From: Rhodanobacter sp. T12-5
Lineage (GTDB): Bacteria; Pseudomonadota; Gammaproteobacteria; Xanthomonadales; Rhodanobacteraceae
Direction of reading: 5' to 3'
DNA: 64,000 nt
Assembly: GCF_008329435.1 (NCBI RefSeq)
Contig: NZ_NPKN01000002.1
Coordinates: 744,001-808,000, forward strand
This document shows, piece after piece, positions 1-9,048 of this stretch (position 1 is the first letter of the stretch; the number at the start of each line of letters is the position of its first letter). The translations under genes were made by a program, and so were the position numbers. The notes below the pieces were generated by a model. That model searched no databases and was not told where the DNA came from. It saw only the letters and a list, made by a program, of their open reading frames with translations.

Positions 1-93
1 GCCGGTCGGTCGGCGTGGCGCCGAAGGTCAGTGCGATGTGTCCAGGTTTGTCACGTATGGTGCAAGTGCGGCATCCCGGTCAGCCGGCAGCTG

Positions 94-327
94 TTACATC
101 GCTGCGGTCTGCGTGGCGTCGCCCATGACGCACAGGTATTGCCGGATCAGCTCTTCGTGAGCCTCCGCCGCCTGCATCAGATCGCGGGCGATGGCCTCCT
201 GCACCTCGGCAAGGCTGGGTCGGGGCGGGGCCGCCGGCCGTGCCGGGACGGCGCGCAGTTCCGGAGCCTTGACGGCGGCGGGCTCGGACTCGAGGAGGTA
301 GGTGATGTCGTAGGCATGTTCGCTCAT
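94..327 (-). CDS. small hypothetical protein (77 aa)
   Basis: I do not recognise this protein. It begins MSEHAYDITYLLESEP and is acidic, Ala/Pro-rich and probably helical in its second half, with no signal peptide or membrane segment. It lies 46 bases downstream of the RNB ribonuclease gene on the same strand, so it could be cotranscribed. No convincing Shine-Dalgarno sequence precedes the ATG, and another frame is also open here. The amino-acid composition looks more natural in this frame than in the overlapping arginine-rich one, which is the main reason for the call. Confidence 0.45.
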   Translation of the reverse strand: MSEHAYDITYLLESEPAAVKAPELRAVPARPAAPPRPSLAEVQEAIARDLMQAAEAHEELIRQYLCVMGDATQTAAM

Positions 328-373
328 GCCCGAGGTAATGCAACAGTCTTGCCAACGCCTGCGCCGGCCGTCG

Positions 374-1810
374 TCAGCCAGCCAGCGCGAAGCGGGTTAC
401 CCGCTTGGCCGGATCGGCCTCGACCAGAGTCACCTTGACGTCGGCACCCAGCGGCAGCGCAGCGACTGCCGATACGCGGGCCTCGATCGCCGGATCGCGC
501 ACCATCACCACGCCGCAGGTGGGATCCTTGTCGGCGACCTCGACGATCGCGCCGGCGAAAATCTCGCCCAGGCGCGGCGCCAGCACGGAGGCTTCGGCCA
601 GATCGAGGATGGCTTTCTCATACTGCCGCGCGCGATGACCGGAGGCCTGCATCGTGGCCGGCAGGTCCGGCAAGGCGGCCAATGCCCAGCCCGGCACCGG
701 CTGTTTCGCACACAATGCCAGGCACACTTCACCGGTGTAGCGATCGACCAGTCGACGCAGCGGCGCGGTCGCGTGGGTGTATTCGCCGGCCAGCGCCGAA
801 TGCATCGGCTGCTCCGGCAGCGCGCCGTCGAACGCTGCGTAGCCGGCACCGCGCAGGACGGTGGTGCAGGCGGTCAGCATCGCCACGTGGGTGTCGTTGG
901 ACGGGTCCAGCGAGCGGATGAAGCCGGGATAGTCCAGCGCCTCCGGCCAGGCAATGCCAAGCGCGCGGGCGGTGATGCGCAGGCGCTGGATCGCGTGCGG
1001 GTCCGGTTCGGGCAAGGTGCGCAGCAGGCCGACCTTCGCCTGCACCATCAGGTGCGCGGCGGCCATGCCGGTCAGCAGCGAAATCTGTTCGTTCCAGTCC
1101 TCGATCGCCAGGCGCGCGCGGAACGCCAGTATCCAGCGACCGTCGACCACGCTGATTTCCTGCTCCGGCAACGGCAGGCTGACGCCGCCGCGGGCCAGTT
1201 CGCGACGCTGGCGCAGCTCGCCGACCTCGCGCAATACCGCCCACATCGGATCGGCCGTGCCGGCGTCGACGAGTTGCTGCACGCCGGCATAGTCGAGCTT
1301 GGCGCGACTCTTCACGAGCGCGCGCCGCACGTCCACGGCGACGCCTTCGCCGGTCTTGTCCAGATCGATCGTCCACAGCAGCGCCGGGCGCAACTGCCCC
1401 GGCAGCAGCGAGGCGGCCGCTTCGGACAAGACCTTCGGGTGCAGCGGAATCTTCGCGTCCGCGCCGTACAGGGTCTCGCCGCGCCGGTGCGCCTCCAGGT
1501 CGACCGGATCGCCCGGCGCGACGAACGCGGCGACGTCGGCGATGGCGTAATACACCCGGTAGCCGCCATCACTGCGCTCGACGAACATCGCCTGATCCAG
1601 ATCCATCGCATCCGGCGGGTCGATCGTTACCAGCGGAATGTCGCTGCGATCCAGTTCGGGCAGGCGCGGATTCGCGGCCGCCGCTGCGGCCGCCGCCTCG
1701 ACCTCCGGCGGAAACGCCGATGGCAGTTTCAATTCATCCTGGATGTTGTGCATGCCCTGGGCGAGTACGGGGTCGGCGGGCTGGATGCGGATGCGGCGCG
1801 TGGTCGGCAC
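374..1810 (-). CDS. RNB-domain (RNase II family) exoribonuclease
   Basis: A 478-residue protein with an RNase II-type catalytic (RNB) domain and no obvious full set of flanking cold-shock and S1 domains, so it is shorter than RNase II (about 640) or RNase R (about 800). The metal-binding motif TIDPPDAMDLDQ is at residues 62-73: D64, D70 and D72 match the first three catalytic aspartates of RNase II, while the fourth is Gln73. I recall the DLDQ form from other short RNB proteins, so it may be a subfamily trait. The conserved YTHATAPLRRLVDRY block comes later. The predicted role is 3'-5' hydrolysis of single-stranded RNA in the cytoplasm. The gene is divergent from the GNAT gene. Confidence 0.88.
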   Translation of the reverse strand: MPTTRRIRIQPADPVLAQGMHNIQDELKLPSAFPPEVEAAAAAAAANPRLPELDRSDIPLVTIDPPDAMDLDQAMFVERSDGGYRVYYAIADVAAFVAPGDPVDLEAHRRGETLYGADAKIPLHPKVLSEAAASLLPGQLRPALLWTIDLDKTGEGVAVDVRRALVKSRAKLDYAGVQQLVDAGTADPMWAVLREVGELRQRRELARGGVSLPLPEQEISVVDGRWILAFRARLAIEDWNEQISLLTGMAAAHLMVQAKVGLLRTLPEPDPHAIQRLRITARALGIAWPEALDYPGFIRSLDPSNDTHVAMLTACTTVLRGAGYAAFDGALPEQPMHSALAGEYTHATAPLRRLVDRYTGEVCLALCAKQPVPGWALAALPDLPATMQASGHRARQYEKAILDLAEASVLAPRLGEIFAGAIVEVADKDPTCGVVMVRDPAIEARVSAVAALPLGADVKVTLVEADPAKRVTRFALAG

Positions 1811-1964
1811 GATGGTCTTCCTGGCATGACGTCGGTCGGCGATCCGGCAGCGGGCCGCCCGTGTGGCACAACTCTACGAATATACACGCCGAGGCCGGGG
1901 CTACCGCAGACGTCGCGCTGGGTGTAGAAACTCCAACGGGATCCTCTGCCATCGACAACTCCCC

Positions 1965-2435
1965 ATGACCGACACACCGCTGCTGATCCGCCTGGCCGAA
2001 GACGACGACGAATTCATCCTTGCGCTGGTGCCGCGCTTCGTGGACTTTCCGCTGCCACCATGGCGGCGTCGCCATGAATGCATCGAAGGCATTCGCGACG
2101 ACCTGCTGCGGCATCTGGAGGACCAACCGGCGAACAGCTACCTGTTCGTGGCCGAAGCCGATGGGGAGCGTGTCGGCTTCATCCACCTGCAGCGCACCGA
2201 GGACTTTTTCACCGGGCGCAGCAATTGCCATGTCTCCGACCTGGCCGTGGCGCCAGGACACGAAGGCAGAGGCATCGGCAAGGCGCTGCTGGCGCATGCC
2301 GAAGCATGGGCTCGCGAGCACCACTGCCAACTGGTGACGCTGGCGGTATTTCCCGGCAACGAGCGCGCTCGCGCGCTGTACGAGTCGACCGGCTACGCGC
2401 CGGACCTGTTGCGGCTGGCCAAACCGGTGCGCTGA
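1965..2435 (+). CDS. GNAT family N-acetyltransferase
   Basis: A 156-residue GCN5-related acetyltransferase. The acetyl-CoA pyrophosphate-binding motif is visible at about residues 95-108 (VAPGHEGRGIGKAL), followed by the usual helix and the LYESTGY motif near the C-terminus (NERARALYESTGY). The substrate cannot be deduced from sequence. The ATG at 1965 gives the normal GNAT N-terminus (MTDTPLLIRLAEDDD); the frame stays open upstream but that stretch does not look like protein. The gene is transcribed away from the RNB gene and ends in a strong hairpin shared with the convergent SapC-family gene. Confidence 0.87.
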   Translation: MTDTPLLIRLAEDDDEFILALVPRFVDFPLPPWRRRHECIEGIRDDLLRHLEDQPANSYLFVAEADGERVGFIHLQRTEDFFTGRSNCHVSDLAVAPGHEGRGIGKALLAHAEAWAREHHCQLVTLAVFPGNERARALYESTGYAPDLLRLAKPVR

Positions 2436-2445
2436 AGACCGCAAA

Positions 2446-2475
2446 TGAACAAGCCGCCCGGAGGCGGCTTGTTCA
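2446..2475. terminator. bidirectional hairpin terminator
   Basis: A perfect 13-bp stem (2446-2458 with 2463-2475) closed by a CGGA loop lies between the convergent GNAT and SapC-family genes. AT-rich outer pairs (TGAACAAG/CTTGTTCA) would act as the U-rich side in both directions. Confidence 0.75.
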
Positions 2476-2500
2476 TTCCATCAACCCGGGAACGGACGAA

Positions 2501-3286
2501 TCAGTTTCTGGTCGTGCCGGCGGCCGCTTCGGCCTGCTCGCGAACTTCCAGCCGATGTGCCAGGCGATCGATGTTGAGCAGCGACAGCAGGTGCGCATAG
2601 ATCCAGCCGAACACCCCTTCGCGCGCGAATTCGTGAGCGGTCTTCTCGTCGAGGCTCTTCAGCCGCTCCTCGTTGATCACGAACAGGCCGTTGAGGTTGA
2701 TCGACTTGGCCTCCTGGCCATCCCGCGCTTCCTTCTGCAGGCGCACGTTGCGCGGTTCCAGCAGGTCGTGCTTGTTCAATTGCTCCATGAACCAGCGCGT
2801 ACGCGACACGTTCTGCTGGAACTCCCCGAGGAAGCCCACCGCATTGGTCAGCAGTTCAGTGTCGGTGCCGTCGTCCTTGAACAGGCGCTCGCCTTCGACG
2901 GTATTGAAACCCTCATAGCGCTCGTCGAGGAACACGGTGAAACCATCCTCCGCCGACGTGCCGGCCGGCTTTTCCGCGAGCACGAACGGATAACGACGCA
3001 CGAACGCCGGTACGTAGACATTCGGCGCCCACTGGCCGTCGGCGTCGACGTACAGGTTTTCGTTCTGGCGCAGGCCGAGCAAGGCGATCGGGCCTGCCGT
3101 GGCCGCAGTGTCGCCGGCAAACACGATCAACAGGTCACGCGCGGCGACCCCGAATTCCGCGCCGGTCAGCGGCACCGAATGGGTATTCATGGCGAACTTC
3201 AGGTTCGGTACGGCCTTCAGCCGCAGACTCTTGTGTTCGTCGCGATTGAGCGGCACCGGGCGCTCGTAGAAAAGAACTTCAGCCAC
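2501..3286 (-). CDS. SapC family protein
   Basis: A 261-residue protein whose conserved blocks (VPLNRDEHKSLRL near the start; AGTSAEDGFTVFLDER; FMEQLNKHDLLEPR; SINLNGLFVINEERL) match the SapC family, originally described around Campylobacter S-layer genes and now known widely in proteobacteria without a settled function. I chose the GTG at 3286, because GAGGT lies 7-8 bases upstream and the protein then starts right at the conserved VAEVLFYERPVPLNR block; the frame remains open further upstream. No signal peptide is seen. The neighbours give no further functional hint. Confidence 0.8.
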   Translation of the reverse strand: MAEVLFYERPVPLNRDEHKSLRLKAVPNLKFAMNTHSVPLTGAEFGVAARDLLIVFAGDTAATAGPIALLGLRQNENLYVDADGQWAPNVYVPAFVRRYPFVLAEKPAGTSAEDGFTVFLDERYEGFNTVEGERLFKDDGTDTELLTNAVGFLGEFQQNVSRTRWFMEQLNKHDLLEPRNVRLQKEARDGQEAKSINLNGLFVINEERLKSLDEKTAHEFAREGVFGWIYAHLLSLLNIDRLAHRLEVREQAEAAAGTTRN

Positions 3287-3455
3287 GTTGACTACCTCTG
3301 CCCCGCCGTGCCGGGGTCGCCACCGAAGCGCCCCCTCCCAAACCCGGCGTCGGGTCTGTGTGATTGACAACTATATCAGCGCGATTGCGTGGCGGCGACT
3401 CATGCCCCCCGGCCTTCCCGTCATACCTGCCTGCGAATTGCAACGAAATTGTTCT

Positions 3456-4142
3456 ATGCTGGCTGCAGACAAGCATTCCGCATTGCTGAACGCCCTTTCC
3501 AAGCCCTGGCTGAAGGATGGTTACATGCTGATGGAAGTGCCAAGTCGGGCCGATCTCAACGCGACCCGCGTGTTGTCGCTGGACGCCGCCGGCCGCATCC
3601 TCGACTGGATCAGCTGGCAGGACGCGGTTTGCCTGTATGTCCGCGAAGCGGTCGCCTGGACGCTCGGCGACCCCTGCCTCACCGTGCATGGCGGCTACAA
3701 CCGGCTGCAGGGCGCGCAGAGCCTGCTGCAACTGCATCCGATCATCGCCAGCACCGGCCACTGCCGCGAGCACGCGATCGACCCGGCGCCGGCGTTGACC
3801 AATACCGCGCTGTTCGCGCGCGATCGCCACATCTGCCTTTACTGCGGCGAACATTTCAGCCGCGCCGAGCTGACCCGCGACCATGTGCTGCCGATTTCCC
3901 GGCACGGCAAGGACGAATGGGAAAACGTGGTCAGCGCCTGCCTCGCCTGCAACCTGAAAAAGAGCAACCGCACGCCGCAGCAGGCCAACATGCCGCTGCT
4001 GGCGGTGCCGTATCGGCCCAGCTGGGTCGAACACCTGATCCTGTCCAATCGCAACATCCTGGCCGACCAGATGGAATTCCTCGTCAGCCGTTTGCCGCGG
4101 CAGCGCCGCGGCGAGCGGCTTGAGCAGGCCAGCGTCGCCTAA
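3456..4142 (+). CDS. HNH endonuclease family protein
   Basis: A 228-residue protein with a C-terminal HNH module: zinc-type pairs C127-x2-C130 (ICLYCGEHF) and C162-x2-C165 (ACLACNLKK) flank the catalytic-type D142-H143 (TRDHVLPISR) and N157. The family is widespread in proteobacteria as a stand-alone HNH protein about 200 residues long, usually annotated only as an HNH endonuclease. The start is uncertain: ATG 3456 (MLAADKHS) is used here, and an in-frame ATG about 54 bases earlier is possible. The stop overlaps the stop of the convergent iron-permease-like gene by four bases. Confidence 0.82.
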   Translation: MLAADKHSALLNALSKPWLKDGYMLMEVPSRADLNATRVLSLDAAGRILDWISWQDAVCLYVREAVAWTLGDPCLTVHGGYNRLQGAQSLLQLHPIIASTGHCREHAIDPAPALTNTALFARDRHICLYCGEHFSRAELTRDHVLPISRHGKDEWENVVSACLACNLKKSNRTPQQANMPLLAVPYRPSWVEHLILSNRNILADQMEFLVSRLPRQRRGERLEQASVA

Positions 4143-4645
4143 TCGGCGGTGTTTTTGCCGTTCGTGGCGGCCTGGTCCCTGCGGTTCTTCTCCAGCTCGC
4201 GATCAATCTGCTCGACCTCCGCGCAGGCGTCTTCGGCGTCCCCTTCCTCGCCGGCCTTTTCACCCGACGCAGCCTGTGCGTCCCGCTTGCGGCTGGCCAG
4301 CTTGCGGTAGTTTTCACGAATGCGTTCCAGCGTCTCCTCGTCCACGTCTTCGAGGTCGAGCAGGCTGTTGTGTGCCGCGGTCGAGCGGATCAGTTCGTCC
4401 AGCTTGATCTGCAACGCGGCGCTGTCGCGGTTCTGGCTGTTCTGGATCAGGAACACCATCAGGAACGTGATGATGGTGGTACCGGTATTGATGACCAGTT
4501 GCCAGGTGTCGCCAAAGTGGAACAGCGGACCGGTCGCGGCCCACACCAGCACCACCAGCACCGCCAGCAGAAAGGCGGTCGGCCGGCCGGTATTGCGTGC
4601 CGTCGTTTCTGCGAAATGGCGAAAGTGCTGTGAAAGTGTGGCCAT
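4139..4645 (-). CDS. low-affinity iron permease-like membrane protein
   Basis: A 168-residue protein with two membrane segments in the first 70 residues (AFLLAVLVVLVWAATGPLFHF and VINTGTTIITFLMVFLIQ), followed by QNSQNRDSAALQIKLDELIR, the signature of the bacterial family related to the yeast Fet4 low-affinity iron permease. A long charged coiled tail rich in Glu, Lys and Arg follows. Iron transport by the bacterial members is inferred from family naming only. The start at 4645 (MATLSQHF) is supported by GGGAAGG 6-7 bases upstream. The gene is convergent with the HNH gene and divergent from dxs. Confidence 0.82.
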   Translation of the reverse strand: MATLSQHFRHFAETTARNTGRPTAFLLAVLVVLVWAATGPLFHFGDTWQLVINTGTTIITFLMVFLIQNSQNRDSAALQIKLDELIRSTAAHNSLLDLEDVDEETLERIRENYRKLASRKRDAQAASGEKAGEEGDAEDACAEVEQIDRELEKNRRDQAATNGKNTAD

Positions 4646-4772
4646 GGCTGCCTTCCCGGTTGGTCGGGTACAGCATGCGGCCCCGCCCGTATGCTGAATG
4701 TGCACGCGAAAACGCCCACATCTTCACGGTCGCGCCCTTGCCCCGTCCCGCCGCTGGGCCAACAATACGCAG

Positions 4773-6662
4773 ATGAACGACCTCTCCCACTACCCTCACC
4801 TGGCGCCGATCGAGACGCCAGCCGACCTGCGCCGCGTGTCGGACGACGAACTGCCGGCCGTTGCCGACGAGCTGCGCCAGTACCTGATCGAGTCCGTGGC
4901 CAGTTCGGGCGGCCACTTCGGCGCGGGCCTGGGTGTGGTGGAACTGACCGTCGCGTTGCACCACGAATTCGATACGCCGCACGACCGCCTGGTATGGGAC
5001 GTCGGTCACCAGTGCTATCCGCACAAGATCCTCACCGGCCGTCGCGACCGCATCACCACGATCAAGAAGAAGGACGGCCTGGCACCATTCCCGCGTCGCG
5101 AGGAGAGCGAGTACGACACCTTCGGCGTCGGCCACTCGTCCACCTCGATCTCGGCCGCGCTGGGCATGGCGATCGCCGCGCAGCGCAAAGGCGACCATCG
5201 CAAGGTCGTGGCCGTGATCGGCGACGGCGCGATGACCGCCGGCATGGCGTTCGAAGCGCTCAACCACGGTGGCGACGTCGAGCCGGACATGCTGGTGGTG
5301 TTCAACGACAACGGCATGTCGATCAGCGAAAACGTCGGCGCGCTGACCAAGATGATGGCCCGCGCGATGGCCAGCCGTCGGCTCAACCAGTTGCGCGAAC
5401 GGGCCAAGCGGGCGATGCCCAAACAGTCCTTCGCAGGTCGCTGGTTCAAGCGCTGGGAAGAACACGCCAAGGGCATGTTCGTCCCGAGCACGCTGTTCGA
5501 GGAACTCGGCTTCCACTACACCGGCCCGATCGACGGTCACAACATCCCGCAGCTGCTGCAAGCGCTGCGCACGGTGAAAAACCTGCCCGGCCCGCAACTG
5601 CTGCACGTGATCACCACCAAGGGCAAGGGCTACGCCCCGGCCGAACAGGCGCAGATCGAATACCACGCCGTCGGACCGTTCGACCCGCAGGCCGGCCTGG
5701 TGAAGAAGAATGCGCCGGCCAGGCCCACCTACACCGACATCTTCGGCGACTGGTTGTGCGACCAGGCCGCCGCCGACCCGCGCCTGCTGGCGATCACGCC
5801 AGCGATGCGCGAGGGCTCCGGCCTGGTGCGTTATTCAAAGGAATACCCCGAGCGCTATTTCGACGTGGCGATCGCCGAGCAACACGCCGTGACGCTGGCC
5901 GCCGGCATGGCCTGCGAAGGGGCCAAGCCGGTGGTGGCGATCTATTCCACGTTCCTGCAGCGCGCCTACGACCAGGCGATCCACGACGTGGCGCTGCAGA
6001 ACCTCGACGTCACCTTCGCGATCGATCGCGCCGGCGTGGTCGGCCCGGACGGCGCAACGCATTCGGGCAGCTTCGACCTGACCTTCCTGCGCTGCCTGCC
6101 GAACATGCTGATCATGGCGCCGGCCGACGAGAACGAGTGCCGCATGATGCTCAGCACCGGCTTTCAGCACCACGGCCCCGCCGCCGTGCGCTACCCGCGA
6201 GGGACCGGTCCCGGCGCGGCGATCCACCAGCAACTCGATACGCTGCCGATCGGCAAGGCCGAACTGCGCCGACGCGGACATGGCCTGGCCCTGCTCAGCT
6301 TCGGCGCAATGCTGGCAACTGCCGGCACGGTCGCCGCCGAACTCGACGCCACGCTCGTCAACATGCGCTTCGTCAAGCCACTGGACGAGGCGATGCTGGT
6401 GGAGCTGGCAAAGACCCACGATGCCTTCGTCACCCTGGAAGACAACGCCATCGCCGGCGGTGCCGGCTCCGCCGTGGCCGAATGCCTGGCCGCGCACGGC
6501 ATCACTCTTCCGATCCTGCACCTCGGCCTTCCAGACGTCTATCTCGAACACGGCAGCCGCGAAGAAGTGCTGACCATGGCAGGCCTCGACCTGCCTGGCA
6601 TCCGCAACGCGGTCCGCGCGCGCTTCCCGCAGGCGGGCCTGCTGAGCCAGGCCAACGCCTGA
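4773..6662 (+). CDS. dxs: 1-deoxy-D-xylulose-5-phosphate synthase
   Basis: A 629-residue thiamine-diphosphate enzyme, close to the usual 620. It condenses pyruvate and glyceraldehyde 3-phosphate to DXP, the entry step of the MEP isoprenoid pathway and a precursor for thiamine and pyridoxal. The ThDP motif runs from GDGAMTAG (residues 150-157) to VVFNDN (175-180), and the early histidine is in [11 protein letters not shown] (H48). The transketolase pyrimidine-binding domain is in the middle ([25 protein letters not shown]) with a C-terminal transketolase domain ([16 protein letters not shown]). ATG 4773 gives the standard N-terminus. It appears monocistronic. Confidence 0.97.
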   Translation: MNDLSHYPHLAPIETPADLRRVSDDELPAVADELRQYLIESVASSGGHFGAGLGVVELTVALHHEFDTPHDRLVWDVGHQCYPHKILTGRRDRITTIKKKDGLAPFPRREESEYDTFGVGHSSTSISAALGMAIAAQRKGDHRKVVAVIGDGAMTAGMAFEALNHGGDVEPDMLVVFNDNGMSISENVGALTKMMARAMASRRLNQLRERAKRAMPKQSFAGRWFKRWEEHAKGMFVPSTLFEELGFHYTGPIDGHNIPQLLQALRTVKNLPGPQLLHVITTKGKGYAPAEQAQIEYHAVGPFDPQAGLVKKNAPARPTYTDIFGDWLCDQAAADPRLLAITPAMREGSGLVRYSKEYPERYFDVAIAEQHAVTLAAGMACEGAKPVVAIYSTFLQRAYDQAIHDVALQNLDVTFAIDRAGVVGPDGATHSGSFDLTFLRCLPNMLIMAPADENECRMMLSTGFQHHGPAAVRYPRGTGPGAAIHQQLDTLPIGKAELRRRGHGLALLSFGAMLATAGTVAAELDATLVNMRFVKPLDEAMLVELAKTHDAFVTLEDNAIAGGAGSAVAECLAAHGITLPILHLGLPDVYLEHGSREEVLTMAGLDLPGIRNAVRARFPQAGLLSQANA

Positions 6663-6913
6663 ACCGGCCCTCCCGGCAGCCGCCATCCTCACCTTGAGGA
6701 TACTGATGGCGAGAAGCCTCCCGTGTCCTCATGCATGCCGATGCACCCATCGCGTGCCTACCGAGAGGTCCCGCCCACATGCCGGCGGCGGAAGCATGGT
6801 GCAGGGAGCACCATCGGCCTGCAGCATTTCTGTGATCAGGTACGGGATATTGGCCGAGGTCGTTGGGCTACCTTGCGGCCCAGGCACATGAATCGTGTAC
6901 ACAGGGAGTGTCG

Positions 6914-8203
6914 ATGGGCGGGATGCTCGACTCGTGGCAACAACTGGAACGCTGGGCAAGCCGGCACACCTCCAGCATCCGTGGCGAAGCGAAGCTGATA
7001 TCGGCGCGTGCCGACAGCCTGCAACAGGCGATCAGGCTTTCCGAGGGACTGGCGGTCTACCGGATCCTTCGCGATTTCCGCGAACTGGATCTCCAGCGTG
7101 TCGTGAACGACATCGTCGACGTGCTGCGCCAGTGCCTCGTCGTCATGCTCGCCACCACCGGCGGCGGCGCACTGATCGGCTGCATCGCCGGAGGTGTCGG
7201 CGGTGCCGGGGTCGGGGCGATTCCGGGGGTCGTCGTCGGCGCCGGCGCCGGCGCGCAGGTCGGTGAATGGATCCTCATCGCCATGGGCCTGAAGGCGCTG
7301 GCCGAGTACGTCGTCAAGGACATGCCCGGCATCGCCCGCGACTACTGGGCCGGCATCCGCCAGGCCTGGCTGGCCGCCACCCCGCCACCGCTGCCGCAAC
7401 AACCGATCCGCGTCGACCGGCTCGCCGTCTGCCACGCCGCCGAAAAAATCGCCCGTGCCCACGTCGCCGTCTTCGTCCTCCTGCTGATGGGCATCGTCGC
7501 CTATCTCGCCAAAGGCCGCGGCAGCATGGGCGAACTCGCCGAGAGCGTGCGCAGCAGCAAGGTCGGCCCGAAGTTCGCGGAGTGGATGGTCAGGAACGAG
7601 GGGAAACTGAAGGCGGAGCCGCGGCTGCGGGCTCCGGAGTTCGCTCCGACGACAATCACCGCAGCTACGCGGGAGAGTGCAAGACCCCCAGCCCGGGTCC
7701 AGCTGCGCGCCAAGGTCAATCCGCCGAGGGAGGTGCAGTCCAACATTTCGGAGGGAGAGAAAGCCCTTTCCAGAAGCACCCAGTTTGGAAATGTACCGAA
7801 AGAGATCACCACCTCGAGCGGCATCGTTATCAAACCCACGGATGGCAAGACCACTACCGTACTTGGAAGCTTCTCGTCGGACATGGACAACATCATCAAC
7901 GGGAAGCTGGCGTATCCGAAAACCACGGACTTCGGTGCCAAACCGGGCGGTTACAATGTACTCAATGTCCCTGACACGCTGTTTACCAGCCGCACGCCCG
8001 ACCAGTTCTGGAATGAAGTTAACGTCCCATTCCTTGACTCCGCGATGCAACGAGGCGATCCCATCTACATTGCAACGAAACCCAGCGCCGCTGCCTTGCT
8101 GAAAGCCGACGGGAGTCTCACCGGATTCGGTCGGGAAATAAAATATCTGACAAGCAATGGTTACAGATACAATCCATCCACCGGATTGATGACAAAACCA
8201 TGA
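6914..8203 (+). CDS. polymorphic toxin-like protein with glycine-rich N-terminal domain
   Basis: A 429-residue protein with a modular build. Residues 1-70 are helical (MLDSWQQLERWASRH). Residues of about 75-125 are hydrophobic and glycine-zipper-like (GGGALIGCIAGGVGGAG), followed by GEWILIAMGLKALAEYVV. Another membrane-like stretch lies near residue 185. This resembles the N-terminal domain that precedes variable toxin tips in type VI-associated effectors (I believe DUF6861). The last ~140 residues form a distinct module with NVLNVPD and a QFWNEVN...DSAMQRGDPIYIATK stretch. I think similar modules end some RHS/CDI proteins, but I cannot name the activity. Base composition drops after about 7640. 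RBS GGGAG precedes ATG 6914. The immunity-like gene follows after 10 bases. No VgrG, PAAR or secretion gene is adjacent. Confidence 0.72.
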   Translation: MGGMLDSWQQLERWASRHTSSIRGEAKLISARADSLQQAIRLSEGLAVYRILRDFRELDLQRVVNDIVDVLRQCLVVMLATTGGGALIGCIAGGVGGAGVGAIPGVVVGAGAGAQVGEWILIAMGLKALAEYVVKDMPGIARDYWAGIRQAWLAATPPPLPQQPIRVDRLAVCHAAEKIARAHVAVFVLLLMGIVAYLAKGRGSMGELAESVRSSKVGPKFAEWMVRNEGKLKAEPRLRAPEFAPTTITAATRESARPPARVQLRAKVNPPREVQSNISEGEKALSRSTQFGNVPKEITTSSGIVIKPTDGKTTTVLGSFSSDMDNIINGKLAYPKTTDFGAKPGGYNVLNVPDTLFTSRTPDQFWNEVNVPFLDSAMQRGDPIYIATKPSAAALLKADGSLTGFGREIKYLTSNGYRYNPSTGLMTKP

Positions 8204-8213
8204 GGAGAATCAA

Positions 8214-8678
8214 ATGATAGAGCCCTACGGAACGATCATCAAATCCATGCTTCACGAATTCCGGGAACTCGAACTGGTAATTGAGCAGGATACGGATTAC
8301 AAAATAACCCTCACAAATAGTTATTACTCCCTGACCATCGCAACCGAAAAAAATTACCAGCCATCCGTACTGGCCTGTTTCAGGGATACCACCAACCATG
8401 AGTTCGAGGTAGGGCTTTCTGAAAGAATACTTGCCAACCAAAAATTCAAGGCCGACATCAAAGAACTCGAGGAAATCAAGGAAGAGTATCAACTGGACGC
8501 CCGAGGCGGGGATGAACACGCAAGAACCATCGGCATTTATATCTACGCCAAGGTCGCAATCAGACAAATATTCAACTTCATTTCCGAATTCAGCCAGAAA
8601 ATGCTCATCGAAAACGGCCCATTCCGCGCCGAATATCAATCCAGAGAACAGCTACTGATGAATGAACTTGGTTTATAA
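8214..8678 (+). CDS. putative immunity protein for the upstream toxin-like gene
   Basis: A 154-residue acidic protein I do not recognise by family (MIEPYGTIIKSMLHEFREL). It has no signal peptide or membrane segment, so a cytoplasmic role is likely. It is much richer in A/T than its surroundings and uses AT-ending codons that neighbours avoid, a sign of recent transfer. It starts 10 bases after the toxin-like gene with a strong GAGGAG-type RBS. Small size, acidity, immediate position and shared composition with the toxin tip make immunity the best inference; nothing in the sequence proves it. Confidence 0.68.
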   Translation: MIEPYGTIIKSMLHEFRELELVIEQDTDYKITLTNSYYSLTIATEKNYQPSVLACFRDTTNHEFEVGLSERILANQKFKADIKELEEIKEEYQLDARGGDEHARTIGIYIYAKVAIRQIFNFISEFSQKMLIENGPFRAEYQSREQLLMNELGL

Positions 8679-8892
8679 ATCTGTCGGCATACGCAGAACC
8701 GGAGCTGGCAGCATGGTAACGATCACGATGCTTTTAATGCCAGGGCATTCCAACGTCACAGAAGCCAGTTCATGACTGATCACGACGAAGCGCTACGTTC
8801 AGTCAGAAAGGCACCGACACCACTCCTTGCGCGCATGCCCGGAAAACCAGGCCATGGGGTCTATATCCACGCCAACAAGCAGCTTATTTCGC

Positions 8893-9048
8893 ATGCTGAT
8901 GGAACTTGGCCACCCCTCCGTGCCAACCACACCCGAACGCGAGTGGGTGGATATATGCCTCATGGCGGCAAAGTAACTCGAAGCCATGGACCCCGAGTTC
9001 GCCAATGCGCTGATGAAGGCTGACTATGAATTCAAGCGCGCGAAATAG
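8893..9048 (+). pseudogene. remnant of an unknown gene, interrupted by an in-frame stop
   Basis: One frame reads MLMELGHPSVPTTPEREW and on to LMAAK, then a TAA at 8974-8976, then [19 protein letters not shown] and a final KRAK before TAG at 9046. Both halves look like natural protein and the tail resembles an intact C-terminus, so this is probably the end of a decayed gene with one nonsense change and its N-terminal part lost. It overlaps the 3' end of prmC on the other strand by 25 bases. Its place behind a toxin/immunity pair suggests an old orphan immunity or effector gene. No family is recognised. Confidence 0.4.

Noticed and set aside
326..1927. 533-codon open frame opposite the RNB ribonuclease
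   Set aside because: It is Arg/Gln/Gly/His-rich without any family motif, as expected for the antisense of a GC-rich gene, and the opposite strand encodes a recognisable enzyme.
2078..3367. Long rightward frame over the SapC-family gene
   Set aside because: No protein-like motifs; it spans the terminator at 2446 and covers the antisense of the SapC gene.
4698..4772. Longer dxs start 25 codons upstream
   Set aside because: The extra residues ([19 protein letters not shown]) are unlike any Dxs N-terminus; ATG 4773 matches the family.
6663..6913. A small gene between dxs and the toxin-like gene
   Set aside because: Only short Arg/Cys-rich frames with no RBS or motif were seen; I find nothing in this 250-base gap.
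8772..9023. 83-codon frame MTDHDEALRSV as a gene
   Set aside because: Its second half is in a different frame from the natural-looking remnant at 8893-9048, it has no RBS, and the sequence after residue 45 does not look like protein.
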